From: Haloferax prahovense DSM 18310
GTDB lineage: Archaea; Halobacteriota; Halobacteria; Halobacteriales; Haloferacaceae
NCBI RefSeq assembly: GCF_000336815.1
Contig: NZ_AOLG01000009.1
Location: forward strand, 184,396-248,395
DNA: 64,000 nt
Reading direction: 5' to 3'
Position numbers and translations under genes: made by a program. Under the pieces are notes generated by a model. The model was not told where the DNA came from. It saw only the letters and a program-made list of their open reading frames with translations, and made no database searches. Positions 1-9,130 of the stretch are shown piece by piece; positions within the stretch are counted from its first letter, which is position 1, and each line of letters opens with the position of its first letter.

Positions 1-607
1 CGTCTTGCTTTTCGCCCTCCTCACGGCGTGTCGCCGCGAGTTCTCGTTTTCGTCTCGCGCCGCGGCCGCCGCGCGAAACGTCTCGTTTCTCCCCGCCGGT
101 GGTGGCGGTAGCCTCGGCGACGGCGGCGCGGCACAGGCCGTCTCGCCGCCGACGCTCGTGTTCGGTCTCCTGCTCGCGACCGCGCTCGTCGTCGCTGTCT
201 TCCTGCTCGTCACCGGGACCGGCGACTCGCCCGAGGCCGACGATGAAGTCGCGCCCATCGACGAGGACGAGGGGCCGAACGTCGCCGCCGTCGGACGGGC
301 CGCCGGGGCCGCGGCCCAGCGCATCGAAGACGGTGACGCCGACGTGGAAAACGAAGTGTTCCGCGCGTGGGGTGAGATGACGGCGCTCCTCGACGTGCCG
401 AACCGCCGCGCCGCGACGCCCGCCGAGTTCGCGGATTCGGCCGTCGACGCGGGCATGGACCGCGACGACGTGGGTGACCTGACGACGCTGTTCGAGGAAG
501 TCCGCTACGGCGGCTTCGAGGCGACGCCGGAGCGCGAGCGCCGCGCGGTCGACGCGCTCAGGAACATCGAAGACACCTACGCCGACGCGACGGGGGACGA
601 CCGATGA
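1..607 (+). CDS. DUF4129 domain protein, 5' end cut by window
   Basis: C-terminal 200 or so residues of a membrane protein whose frame is open to the left edge, so the start lies outside the window. One membrane segment is seen at about residues 50-70, followed by an acidic linker and a C-terminal soluble domain with the FRAWGEMTALLDVP and LTTLFEEVRYGG blocks typical of DUF4129. In haloarchaea such proteins sit with DUF58 and MoxR genes, and they are often annotated as transglutaminase-associated. Its stop overlaps the next start as ATGA (604-607), so it is the first visible gene of a translationally coupled operon. The function is unknown; a role in assembling cell-surface proteins is inference. 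Confidence 0.75.
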   Translation, partial: VLLFALLTACRREFSFSSRAAAAARNVSFLPAGGGGSLGDGGAAQAVSPPTLVFGLLLATALVVAVFLLVTGTGDSPEADDEVAPIDEDEGPNVAAVGRAAGAAAQRIEDGDADVENEVFRAWGEMTALLDVPNRRAATPAEFADSAVDAGMDRDDVGDLTTLFEEVRYGGFEATPERERRAVDALRNIEDTYADATGDDR

Positions 608-1176
608 CGCTCGCGCGTCGGCTGTTCTTGCTCGTCGGCGTCGTCGCCACGGCCGCGGGCTTCGCGGTCGTCGCCGGCGTCTCGCTCGGCCTCGAACTGA
701 CGGACATCTTCCTCGGTCTCGTCGCGGCGCTCGCGGCGCTTCAGGGGCTTCGGTACGTCCAGCGCCGCCGCGAAACCCCGATGAACACCACGGTCACCGG
801 CGACCCGGAGGCGAGAGTCGCGGTCCCGATACCCGGCTCCGACTTCGACGACGACCTCGTGTCGGCGATGGGTCGGCACACCCACTGGGCCGCCCGCAAG
901 CGAGTCGTCGACCGACTCGAATCGCGGGCGACACAGGCGCTCGTCGCCCGCGACGGTCGCGCCCCCGAGGAAGCGGCCGCGCTCCTCGACACCGGCGGCT
1001 GGACCGACGACCCGGTCGCCGCGCGCTTTCTCGGCGCGTCCGTCTCGATTCCGCTCCGACAGCGCGTCCGGCTCTTCCTGTCGGGACAGTCGTCGCTCAC
1101 CGACCGTGCCGGGCGAACCGTCGCCGCGATAGAGCGAATCGGCACCGACGACGACTCCACGGGTGAGCGCCGATGA
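604..1176 (+). CDS. DUF7269-like membrane protein
   Basis: A 190-residue protein with two membrane segments near the N-terminus (about residues 8-28 and 33-52), then a charged cytoplasmic domain of about 130 residues with no cysteines or recognisable catalytic motif. It lies between DUF4129 and DUF58 genes with 4-base ATGA overlaps on both sides, so it is almost certainly translated with them. Haloarchaeal operons of this kind usually carry such a small linker protein. The family name is assigned from context and from recall of haloarchaeal annotation, and it is less certain than the gene itself. Confidence 0.8.
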   Translation: MTLARRLFLLVGVVATAAGFAVVAGVSLGLELTDIFLGLVAALAALQGLRYVQRRRETPMNTTVTGDPEARVAVPIPGSDFDDDLVSAMGRHTHWAARKRVVDRLESRATQALVARDGRAPEEAAALLDTGGWTDDPVAARFLGASVSIPLRQRVRLFLSGQSSLTDRAGRTVAAIERIGTDDDSTGERR

Positions 1177-2441
1177 GCCGCGGGTTCGACACCGAACGCT
1201 GGACCGGTCTCGACGGCCTCGTTCTCGTCGCGGCCGGCGCGGGCGTGTTCACCCGCGAGGCGTCGCTGCTCCTCGCGGCCGGCCTCGGCGTCGTCGTGCT
1301 CGGCTACGTCCGGGTCGCGGCGATTCCCGAGGTGTCGCTCCGAATCGAGCGCGACCTCTCGGACGCGACGCCCGACCCCGACGACGAGGTCGAGGTGACG
1401 CTCCGGGTCACCAACGAGGGGTCAGGGACGCTGTTCGACCTCCGCGTCGTCGACGGCGTCCCGCCGGCGCTCGGCGTCGCGGACGGCCCTGCCCGACTGG
1501 GAACGGCGCTCCGACCGGGAGCGACCGCGACCGCGACCTACACGGTCACGGCCGTCCGCGGCGAGCACGCGTGGGACGAGACGGTCGTCGTCGTCCGCGA
1601 CCCGAGCGGGGCCGTCGAGTCCCGCGAGACGGTCAGCGCCGAGACGACGCTCCGGTGTGAACCCGAACTCGCCGCGACCGCCGATCTGCCGCTTCGCGGC
1701 CTCACCTCGAAGTACGCCGGCCGCGTCGAGACCGACGTGCCGGGGTCGGGACTGGAGTTCGCCTCAATCCGCGAGTACCGCCACGGCGACCCGATTCGGC
1801 GCATCGACTGGAACCGCCGCGCTCGCACGGGCGAACTCGCCACCGTGGAGTTCAGAGAGGAGCGCGCCGCATCCGTCGTCCTCGTCGTCGACACCCGCCC
1901 GGAGGCGCACGTCGCCCCCGGCGACGAGGCGGAGACCGCGGTCGAGCGCTCCGTCGACGCCGCGAGCGTCGCCTTCTCGGCGCTCCTCGACAGCGGCGAC
2001 AGCGTCGGCGTCGCGGCGTTCGGCCCCGACGAGTGCTGGCTCGCCCCCTCGTCGGGCGCCGACCACCGCGCCCGCGCCCGTCGGCTGTTCGCGACCCACC
2101 CGGCGTTCGCGCCGACGCCGCCGGACGGGGCCTTTTTCCCGTCCGTCGCGGTCCGCCGGCTCCGGCGTCGGCTCGCCAGCGACGCGCAGGTCATCTTCTG
2201 CTCGCCGCTCGTGGACGACTACGGCGTGTCGGTCGCCCGCAGGTTGGAGGCCTACGGCCACGCCGTGACGGTCGTCTCGCCCGACCCGACGACGACCGCG
2301 ACCATCGGCGCGCGGCTCGCGCGCATCGAGCGCGACCTGCGGCTCCGCGAACTCCGACGGAGCGGCGTCCGCGTCCTCGACTGGGGTGACGAACCGCTCG
2401 GGGTCGCGCTCGCGCGGGCCGAAGCGGGGTGGTCGCGGTGA
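1173..2441 (+). CDS. DUF58 domain protein
   Basis: 422 residues. The N-terminal hydrophobic hairpin (about residues 14-45) is followed by a beta-rich CARDB/DUF11-like domain (about 55-165), then the DUF58 core around residues 185-250. That core contains REYRHGDPIRRIDWNRRAR and VVLVVDTR, the conserved DUF58 signature that leads into a von Willebrand A-like fold. DUF58 proteins are functionally paired with MoxR AAA+ ATPases, thought to act as chaperones that load metals or mature surface and vWA proteins. The start overlaps the preceding stop (ATGA) and the stop overlaps the next GTG. The partner MoxR gene is just downstream but on the opposite strand. Confidence 0.9.
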   Translation: MSRGFDTERWTGLDGLVLVAAGAGVFTREASLLLAAGLGVVVLGYVRVAAIPEVSLRIERDLSDATPDPDDEVEVTLRVTNEGSGTLFDLRVVDGVPPALGVADGPARLGTALRPGATATATYTVTAVRGEHAWDETVVVVRDPSGAVESRETVSAETTLRCEPELAATADLPLRGLTSKYAGRVETDVPGSGLEFASIREYRHGDPIRRIDWNRRARTGELATVEFREERAASVVLVVDTRPEAHVAPGDEAETAVERSVDAASVAFSALLDSGDSVGVAAFGPDECWLAPSSGADHRARARRLFATHPAFAPTPPDGAFFPSVAVRRLRRRLASDAQVIFCSPLVDDYGVSVARRLEAYGHAVTVVSPDPTTTATIGARLARIERDLRLRELRRSGVRVLDWGDEPLGVALARAEAGWSR

Positions 2442-2935
2442 GCGAAATCACCCGCAAGCCGACCCGCACGGGGACCGCGATGGCGCTGTCGGTCGCCGGA
2501 CTCACGACGTTCACACTCGGGTTTACCACGTCCACCGCGGCGGTCGGCGGCCTCGTCGCGACGGTCGCGCTCGCCGCGGGGCTGTTCCGGGGCTCGCGGC
2601 GCATCGTCGACGCCGCGGGCGGGCTGTTCTTCCTCTCGCTCCTCTTCGCGGGCGCGACCGGGGCCGGAACGGAGGCGCTCCTCCTCGCCGCGCTCGGCTC
2701 GATACTCGCGTGGGACCTCGCCGAGAACGCGCACTCGGTCGGCGAACACCTCGGCCGCGAAACCGATACGCTCCGGCTCGAACTCGTCCACGCGGCGGCG
2801 ACGCTCGTCGTGCTCGCGGTCGGGGCAGCGGTCGTCTACGGCGCGGACCGGGCGGCCGCCGGCGGCCAGCCCATCACGGCCGTCGTCTTACTCTTGGTCG
2901 GGGTGGTCGCGCTCGTGACGGTCGTCACGCGCTGA
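2438..2935 (+). CDS. DUF7519-like integral membrane protein
   Basis: 165 residues, nearly all hydrophobic, with about five predicted membrane helices and no catalytic motif. GTG at 2438 was chosen because it overlaps the DUF58 stop (GTGA), as the two upstream junctions do. An in-frame GTG at 2429 would add three residues. It is the last gene of the DUF4129-DUF58 operon and it runs into a short 41-bp convergent gap before moxR. The function is unknown. The family name is inferred from its operon position. Confidence 0.7.
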   Translation: MSEITRKPTRTGTAMALSVAGLTTFTLGFTTSTAAVGGLVATVALAAGLFRGSRRIVDAAGGLFFLSLLFAGATGAGTEALLLAALGSILAWDLAENAHSVGEHLGRETDTLRLELVHAAATLVVLAVGAAVVYGADRAAAGGQPITAVVLLLVGVVALVTVVTR

Positions 2936-2976
2936 GCGGTCTCTCGCTGTCTTCTCGATTCTCCTCGATTCCCGCC

Positions 2977-3927
2977 TCACTCCAGCGTCGGCACGGTCAC
3001 CCGGCCGAGCACGTCGTCGACGACGTCCGATTTCTGCACGTCTTCGACCCGCGCGTCCGGTGTCAGAACGAGCCGGTGGGCGAGTACGGACTGCGAGACG
3101 CGTTTCACGTCGTCGGGCGTGACGAACTCGCGGCCCTCGATGACGGCGCGGGCGCGGGTCGCCTCGAACAGCCGTTGGGTCCCGCGGGGGGAGACGCCGA
3201 TGCGGACTCGGCGGTCGGTGCGCGTCTCCCGCGCGAGTTTCGCCATGTATTCGAGCAGGTCGTCCTCGACGCGGACCGACTCGGGCGCGCGGCGGATGGC
3301 GGCGACGGTGTCGCGGTCGAGGACTCGCTCGACGCTCGGGCTCTGTTCGCTCCGGCCGGCGCGCCGGTGGAGGAGTTCGACCTCGCCGTCGAGGTCGGGG
3401 TAGCCGATGGCCGACTTCACGACGAACCGGTCGACCTGCGCCTCGGGGAGGGTGAACGTCCCCTCCTGCTCGACGGGGTTCTGCGTGGCGATGACGAAAA
3501 AGGGCCTCGGGAGCTGGTGGGTCTCGCCGTCGACGGTCACCTGTCCCTCCTCCATCGCTTCGAGGAGGGCGGCTTGGGTCTTCGGCGGCGCGCGGTTGAT
3601 TTCGTCGGCGAGGACGACGTTGGCGAAGATAGGACCCGGCGAGAACTCGAAGGTCCGCTCGCGTTCGTCGTAGATGTTCGTCCCGGTCACGTCGGCGGGA
3701 AGCAGGTCCGGGGTGAACTGCACGCGGGAAAACGACAGTCCGAGCGCGGTGGCGACGCTCCGCGCGGTGAGTGTCTTTCCGGTTCCCGGGACGTCTTCGA
3801 GGAGGACGTGACCGCGGGCGAGGACGCCCGTCAGGACGGTTTCGAGGAAGGCTCGGTCGGCGATGACGGCCTCCGAGATGGCGTCGAGCACCTCGGCGCA
3901 CGTCTCGCTGGCCGTGTCGATGTCCAT
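2977..3927 (-). CDS. MoxR-family AAA+ ATPase
   Basis: 316 residues. Walker A is VPGTGKTLTA (about residues 46-55), Walker B is VVLADEINRAPP with the MoxR-typical DEINR, and the sensor region contains ATQNPVEQEGTFTLPEAQ. A C-terminal helical lid follows. MoxR ATPases are believed to assemble or activate vWA and DUF58 partners. The only DUF58 gene in view is the convergent operon ending 41 bp away, so the two are probably functionally linked despite separate transcription. A purine-rich GGGAGGTG lies about eight bases before the ATG, and an A/T box (AATAAG) sits further upstream. Confidence 0.93.
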   Translation of the reverse strand: MDIDTASETCAEVLDAISEAVIADRAFLETVLTGVLARGHVLLEDVPGTGKTLTARSVATALGLSFSRVQFTPDLLPADVTGTNIYDERERTFEFSPGPIFANVVLADEINRAPPKTQAALLEAMEEGQVTVDGETHQLPRPFFVIATQNPVEQEGTFTLPEAQVDRFVVKSAIGYPDLDGEVELLHRRAGRSEQSPSVERVLDRDTVAAIRRAPESVRVEDDLLEYMAKLARETRTDRRVRIGVSPRGTQRLFEATRARAVIEGREFVTPDDVKRVSQSVLAHRLVLTPDARVEDVQKSDVVDDVLGRVTVPTLE

Positions 3928-4008
3928 ACACCTCCCGGGTCTGCGTGCGACTTATTCCCATTGGTCGCCGGCGCTCGCTCGCCCGTCGGCGACACCGCCC
4001 GCTCCGCC

Positions 4009-4046
4009 CGGACGCAGTTGGGCCACAGACTCGCCGACTGCGTCCG
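4009..4046. repeat. Inverted repeat upstream of tRNA-Ser
   Basis: CGGACGCAGT at 4009-4018 is matched exactly by its reverse complement ACTGCGTCCG at 4037-4046, with an 18-base loop. It lies in the gap between the moxR start and the tRNA-Ser promoter. It could be a hairpin in DNA or RNA, or an operator. No function can be assigned from the sequence. Confidence 0.6.
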
Positions 4047-4084
4047 TGTGAGTCCTCGCCGCGGCCCTCGGAAATCGAAACGGA

Positions 4085-4090
4085 TTAAAC
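4085..4090 (+). promoter_or_regulatory. TATA box of tRNA-Ser
   Basis: TTAAAC in an otherwise GC-rich stretch lies about 27-32 bases before the first base of the tRNA, which is the expected spacing for an archaeal TATA element when transcription starts at or just before the mature 5' end. Confidence 0.55.
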
Positions 4091-4116
4091 TATCCGCGAG
4101 AGAGACAACGATGGAA

Positions 4117-4201
4117 GCCGAGGTAGCCTAGCCCGGCCAAGGCGGTAGATTCGAAATCTACTGTCCATTCGGACACGTGAGTTCAAATCTCACCCTCGGC
4201 G
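4117..4201 (+). tRNA. tRNA-Ser (anticodon CGA)
   Basis: An 85-nt class II tRNA. The acceptor stem GCCGAGG pairs with CCTCGGC and is followed by discriminator G73, as in archaeal serine tRNAs. The anticodon stem GTAGA/TCTAC encloses TTCGAAA, giving anticodon CGA for UCG codons. A long variable arm (TGTCC...GGACA) confirms serine, and the T arm contains the GTTCAAATC loop. No CCA is encoded. Its last 21 bases plus 5 flanking bases are repeated downstream at 4313-4338. Confidence 0.96.
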
Positions 4202-4273
4202 CTTCTTCCGAACGTCACCCCCCGAGAGACGCTCGTGTCTCTCGCCCTGCGTGACGAGGCTGTGCGACGACCC

Positions 4274-4338
4274 GAGATTTGAACCAGCGAGCGAACGCAG
4301 TGAGCGAGTGAGGTTCAAATCTCACCCTCGGCGCTTCT
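4274..4338 (+). repeat. tRNA-Ser 3'-end duplicate, att-like scar
   Basis: Bases 4313-4338 are an exact 26-bp copy of 4181-4206, which is the T-arm/acceptor 3' part of tRNA-Ser plus five flanking bases. In addition, 4274-4285 (GAGATTTGAACC) is the reverse complement of 4312-4323. The duplicated end is therefore one arm of a perfect 12-bp hairpin whose loop is the palindromic AGCGAGCG...GAGCGAGTG type common in haloarchaea. Direct duplication of a tRNA 3' end is the hallmark of integration by a tyrosine recombinase. No integrase or cargo remains in the 110 bp between the copies, so it is read as a remnant. Confidence 0.65.
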
Positions 4339-4392
4339 CGCGGCCACAACGTTCCGAGCGGCGCGTCTCGTCGCGCCGCGGCTCCGATTCTC

Positions 4393-5049
4393 TTAGACAG
4401 ACCCGCAGTCCCACTGCTCTCGATGGACGAGTTCGCTCGTGTCGATGCGCTCGCGCCAGCCCTCCCGCTGAAGCACCGGCTCCTCGGGAAATCCGTCCTC
4501 GGGATAGCCGACGCAGAGATACGCAACCGGCGCGACGTGGTGTGGAATCCCGAGCACCTCGCGGACCTCGTGCGGATAGAGAAACGACACCCAGCCGACG
4601 CCGACGCCCTCGGCCCGCGCGGCCAGCCAGAGGTTCTGCACGGCGAGACACGTCGAGTAGGTGTCCATCGCCTGCATCGTGTTACGTCCGAGGACGTGCG
4701 GGGCGTCCCGCGTCGGGTCGCACGTGACGCAGATGTTCACCGGCGCGTCGGTGATGCCCTCCAACTTCAGCCGACCGAACTCTGACTTCCGGGGCTCTCG
4801 ATAGCCCTCGCGGGCCGCTGCAATCGCCCGCTCCGCGATGGACGCGACGGCCGTCTTCGTCTCGTCGTCCTCGACGACGACGAAGTCCCACGGTTGCGAG
4901 AAGCCGACGCTCGGGGCGTGATGCGCGGCGTCGAGCAGTCGAGCCAGCGTCTCCTCGGACACCGGGTCGTCGCTGAACCGCCGAATGTCCCGCCGCGCGT
5001 ATATCGACTTGTACACGCCCGCCCGCTCGGACTCCGTGAATCCAACCAT
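4393..5049 (-). CDS. bluB: 5,6-dimethylbenzimidazole synthase (BluB type)
   Basis: 218 residues of the nitroreductase fold. The N-terminal YARRDIRRFSDDPV and the LLDAAHHAPSVGFSQPWDF block are the BluB signature that separates it from general nitroreductases. BluB uses oxygen and reduced FMN to cut FMNH2 into 5,6-dimethylbenzimidazole, the lower ligand of cobalamin. Further family blocks are MQAMDTYSTCLAVQNLWLAA and GVGVGWVSF. The gene stands alone, with no other cobalamin gene in the window. A general flavin-dependent nitroreductase is the alternative, but the motif match favours BluB. Confidence 0.85.
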   Translation of the reverse strand: MVGFTESERAGVYKSIYARRDIRRFSDDPVSEETLARLLDAAHHAPSVGFSQPWDFVVVEDDETKTAVASIAERAIAAAREGYREPRKSEFGRLKLEGITDAPVNICVTCDPTRDAPHVLGRNTMQAMDTYSTCLAVQNLWLAARAEGVGVGWVSFLYPHEVREVLGIPHHVAPVAYLCVGYPEDGFPEEPVLQREGWRERIDTSELVHREQWDCGSV

Positions 5050-5141
5050 CGTTTCGATAGTCCAGACTGGCTTGCAAATCGGTTCTGATACGCCAGACGG
5101 CTCACGCTTCGCCTGCCGAAATAGTTACTAATCAGACACGA

Positions 5142-5315
5142 ATGGTGGACCGTATGGACGCCACACTCGAACACAGACTCGAAGTCATCATCGCCCTCCT
5201 GTTCCTGTTGCTCACCATCGAGATCTACCGACTTGCCGGCTACTTCGGCGTCGCGTTCGTCCTCGTGGCCACTCTCATCACCTTCGGACTGGGCTCGAAG
5301 CCGAGTTCGACCTGA
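5142..5315 (+). CDS. Small two-helix membrane protein
   Basis: A 57-residue reading frame with ATG at 5142 and TGA at 5313-5315. A charged N-terminus (MVDRMDATLEHRLE) is followed by two hydrophobic segments, at about residues 15-25 and 32-49, and a short polar tail. The coding bias at third positions matches neighbouring genes. It is not recognised as a named family. Divergent from bluB across a 92-bp gap containing the A/T-rich ATAGTTACTAATC, a plausible promoter. Confidence 0.6.
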   Translation: MVDRMDATLEHRLEVIIALLFLLLTIEIYRLAGYFGVAFVLVATLITFGLGSKPSST

Positions 5316-5417
5316 GTCGCGCTCTCCCCGCGTGAGCGCCTCCCCCGCGCAGTCCCTCGATTTCACTTTCACTCTCCTAGGATGCGATACATATCCCCTG
5401 CCCGCATCAGCGCAAGT

Positions 5418-5597
5418 ATGAGTGCGAACGTAGCAAGCGCGGACACGAGCGAACGGGACGGGACGCGACGCATCGACGTGACGACGGTCCGGACCGGCCG
5501 CGTCGCCGACTTCGCGGAGACGGAACTCGGCGACGCCGCTATCGGGTTCGAGCGCCGGGGCGGCTGGACCTACCTCGTCGCCAAAGACACGCAGTAA
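5418..5597 (+). CDS. Small hypothetical haloarchaeal protein (DUF7331-like)
   Basis: 59 residues from ATG 5418: an acidic, polar N-terminus (MSANVASADTSERDG), then a compact beta-rich segment ending GAAIGFERR-type and GGWTYLVAKDTQ. An upstream in-frame ATG at 5382 is possible, but ATG 5418 gives the better haloarchaeal N-terminus. The A/T box GGATGCGATACATATC lies upstream at about 5390. There are no cysteines or membrane segments. The function is unknown. Confidence 0.6.
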   Translation: MSANVASADTSERDGTRRIDVTTVRTGRVADFAETELGDAAIGFERRGGWTYLVAKDTQ

Positions 5598-5696
5598 CTC
5601 GGGGTCGACTGCGGTCTCTGAGCGAAATCGGTCGGCCGCGAGAAGGGAAGTGGGAGCGGGAGCGAACGCGGACGCGGACGCGATAGGGTCGTTTTC

Positions 5697-7257
<1,561 letters not shown>

Positions 7258-7277
<20 letters not shown>

Positions 7278-7350
7278 AGCCAGCCGTCTCGCGACGACTT
7301 ACTCTATCCTCCGTCGGTGTGGTAGGTCCCGACATAGTAGTTGAACACAT
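7258..7350 (-). other. Possible leader ORF upstream of cimA
   Basis: A 30-codon frame (ATG 7350, second ATG 7335, TAA 7258-7260) overlaps the first 20 bases of the LeuA/CimA gene in another frame. Its second ATG lies just after the start site expected from the TTTTATAC box at 7363-7370. It is rich in Thr, Arg and Ser and has no Leu and a single Ile codon, so it does not look like a classical attenuator. It might be a short upstream ORF, or simply a chance open frame. Confidence 0.25.
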
Positions 7351-7362
7351 ATGTCGTCGAGT

Positions 7363-7370
7363 GTATAAAA
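7363..7370 (-). promoter_or_regulatory. TATA box upstream of cimA
   Basis: On the minus strand this reads TTTTATAC inside a GC-rich region. It is the only good TATA-like element before the LeuA/CimA gene. Transcription would start near 7341, giving a leader of about 65 bases before the GTG at 7277, unusually long for a haloarchaeal gene. Confidence 0.5.
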
Positions 7371-7487
7371 GAGATGGTTCCGACAGTAATTGGTGTCTCG
7401 GCGGGGGTGTCGTTGGAAGCGCGTTCACTTGGCGGCGCGGGGGTCGGCAGCGGTGTCGGCGTCGCGGCCGGTCGTTTGGGCTGCCCC

Positions 7488-7835
7488 TCACTGCGAGAGT
7501 TCGACCAAATCGCCGGGTTCCACGTCGTCGGCCGCGCCCGCGGGGAGTTCGATGATGGTGTCGGCCATGCCGAAGCCGATACCCGTCCACGCCGACAGTC
7601 GCTTTTTCTTCGTCACCTCGTCGCCGACGAGCCAGAGCGCGTCGATGTCGAACGGGACGAACACCATGTGGAGGCTGTGGCGGTCGGCGTCGTCGAACCG
7701 GAACACGAGGGCGTAGTCGTCCGGCACGGAGCCGCGGAACATCAGCCCGCGCGCCTGCGAGAGAAACGAGTCGGCCGTCTCGACGTCCGACGCGAGTGTC
7801 GATTGGGTTCCGTTCTGTCGGTGGACGAGTCTCAC
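7488..7835 (-). CDS. DUF192 family protein
   Basis: 115 residues from GTG 7835. It contains the DUF192 core: SQARGLMFRG, then a hydrophobic strand YALVFRF, HSLHMVFVPFDIDALWL, and the C-terminal ELPAGAADDVEPGD. DUF192 proteins are small all-beta proteins, often secreted in bacteria; no signal peptide is evident here. The longer open frame upstream of GTG 7835 overlaps the divergent HNH gene region and lacks coding character, so the short start is preferred. The biochemical function of the family is not established. Confidence 0.85.
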   Translation of the reverse strand: MRLVHRQNGTQSTLASDVETADSFLSQARGLMFRGSVPDDYALVFRFDDADRHSLHMVFVPFDIDALWLVGDEVTKKKRLSAWTGIGFGMADTIIELPAGAADDVEPGDLVELSQ

Positions 7836-7937
7836 GACGCCGGCTTCGACGGCGCGCGTGATGAATCCACCGCCGGGACGACGGTTCGCCCGCCGTCGAG
7901 AGCAACGTTTAGGCCCGCCCCGCTCCGAACGCGCCCC

Positions 7938-8462
7938 ATGGAGCGGACGCCGACAGGGACGCCCGTGGGAGTCGACGACCCCTACGACCACGCCGGTCGC
8001 TGCGACCACCTCACGAGCGACGGCGCGTGTCGCCTCGCCCGCGAGTACGCCGACCGCGACCCGGCGTTCGCCCGCGAACGCGCCCGAGCGGACTACGAAT
8101 GTGTCGCGGCCACGGAGGGCTGTGACTTCCGCGACTGCCCGCACTACGCGTCGACGACGAGCGGCCGCGAGTGCGTCCGCTGCGGCCTCGAAGAGGTTCG
8201 CATGGCCCACGACTCAGCCGCCCGCCCGTTACTCGAAGAACACCACCTCTCGTACGGCGGCCGCGACGGCGACGAACCCTCCCACGAGATTACGGTCGCG
8301 CTGTGTCGGTGGTGTCACACGAAGGTCCACAAGTCGTTCGCCCGCATCGACGACGACGCCTCGCCCGACGTCGAGGCACTCGCCGAGCGGGAGGGCCGCC
8401 GGACGAAGGAACTCGACGAACTCGGGTTTCAGACGGCCCGGGACCGCGCCGGCGACGGGTGA
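7938..8462 (+). CDS. HNH-like zinc-binding protein (DUF7097-like)
   Basis: 174 residues. The N-terminus is acidic with CDHL and CRLAREYA. A cysteine-rich middle (YECVAATEGCDFRDCPHY, then ECVRCGLEE) leads into LLEEHHLSYGG and VALCRWCHTKVHKS. The CxxC, EHH and CxxCH...H pattern is that of a zinc-stabilised HNH endonuclease fold. Divergent from the DUF192 gene, with about 100 bp between. No restriction-modification or phage genes are adjacent, so a housekeeping nucleic-acid role is as likely as defence. Catalytic activity is inferred only from the motif. Confidence 0.75.
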   Translation: MERTPTGTPVGVDDPYDHAGRCDHLTSDGACRLAREYADRDPAFARERARADYECVAATEGCDFRDCPHYASTTSGRECVRCGLEEVRMAHDSAARPLLEEHHLSYGGRDGDEPSHEITVALCRWCHTKVHKSFARIDDDASPDVEALAEREGRRTKELDELGFQTARDRAGDG

Positions 8463-8550
8463 GTCGCCGTGGCGAGCCTCGCCCCCCAACCGCCCCCGAT
8501 GTGCCAATCTGATGCACGGATACGCGTATCTCGACCACTCTTCGATTGAC

Positions 8551-8556
8551 TTTTAG
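8551..8556 (+). promoter_or_regulatory. TATA box of guaAa
   Basis: TTTTAG ends 22 bases before the ATG of the GMP synthase amidotransferase gene, which predicts a leaderless transcript starting at or next to the ATG. Confidence 0.55.
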
Positions 8557-8578
8557 GCACGGTAGTCCAATCCGGGAC

Positions 8579-9130
8579 ATGACCCGCATCGTCGTCATCG
8601 ACAACCACGGGCAGTTCACCCACCTCGAACGGCGCGCGCTCCGCGACCTCGGCGTCGACACCGAACTCGTCGACAACGACACCGACCCCGCGGACATCGA
8701 CGCGGACGGCATCGTCCTCTCCGGCGGCCCCGACATGGACCGCATCGGCCGCTGTCCCGACTACCTCGACCTCGACGTCCCCGTCCTCGGCATCTGTCTC
8801 GGCATGCAGATTCTCGCCGAAGAACTCGACGGTCGCGTCGGCTCCGGCGACTACGGCGGCTACGCCGACGTGGACGTGGAAATCCTCGACGAGGACGACC
8901 CACTCATCGGCTCGCTCGCCCCCGAGACCCGCGTCTGGGCCAGCCACGCCGACGAGGTCAAGGAGGTTCCCGAGGGCTTCACCCACACCGCCACGAGCGA
9001 CGTGTGTACCATCGAGGCCATGAGCGACGCCGACCGCGACCTCTACGGCGTCCAGTGGCACCCCGAGGTCGCCCACACCGCCGAGGGCGAGGAAGTCTTC
9101 GAGAACTTCATCGACATCTGCGAGCGGTAA
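8579..9130 (+). CDS. guaAa: GMP synthase, glutamine amidotransferase subunit
   Basis: 183 residues, a class I glutamine amidotransferase without the ATP-pyrophosphatase half, as usual for archaea with split GMP synthase. The nucleophile elbow is LGICLGMQIL and the catalytic His/Glu lie in GVQWHPEVAHT. LSGGPDMDRIG forms the oxyanion region. It supplies ammonia to GuaAb for conversion of XMP to GMP; the guaAb gene is not in this window. ATG 8579 was chosen because it follows the TATA box at leaderless distance and begins the conserved MTRIVVIDN. A 20-bp imperfect tandem duplication spans its stop codon. Confidence 0.95.
   Translation: MTRIVVIDNHGQFTHLERRALRDLGVDTELVDNDTDPADIDADGIVLSGGPDMDRIGRCPDYLDLDVPVLGICLGMQILAEELDGRVGSGDYGGYADVDVEILDEDDPLIGSLAPETRVWASHADEVKEVPEGFTHTATSDVCTIEAMSDADRDLYGVQWHPEVAHTAEGEEVFENFIDICER

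Noticed and set aside
2386..4131. 581-codon plus-strand frame across moxR
   Set aside because: It is complementary to MoxR, which has complete AAA+ motifs on the minus strand.
7362..7372. Plus-strand TATAAAAG box
   Set aside because: A good match to a TATA box in the plus direction, but no gene follows; the same bases on the minus strand serve the LeuA/CimA gene.
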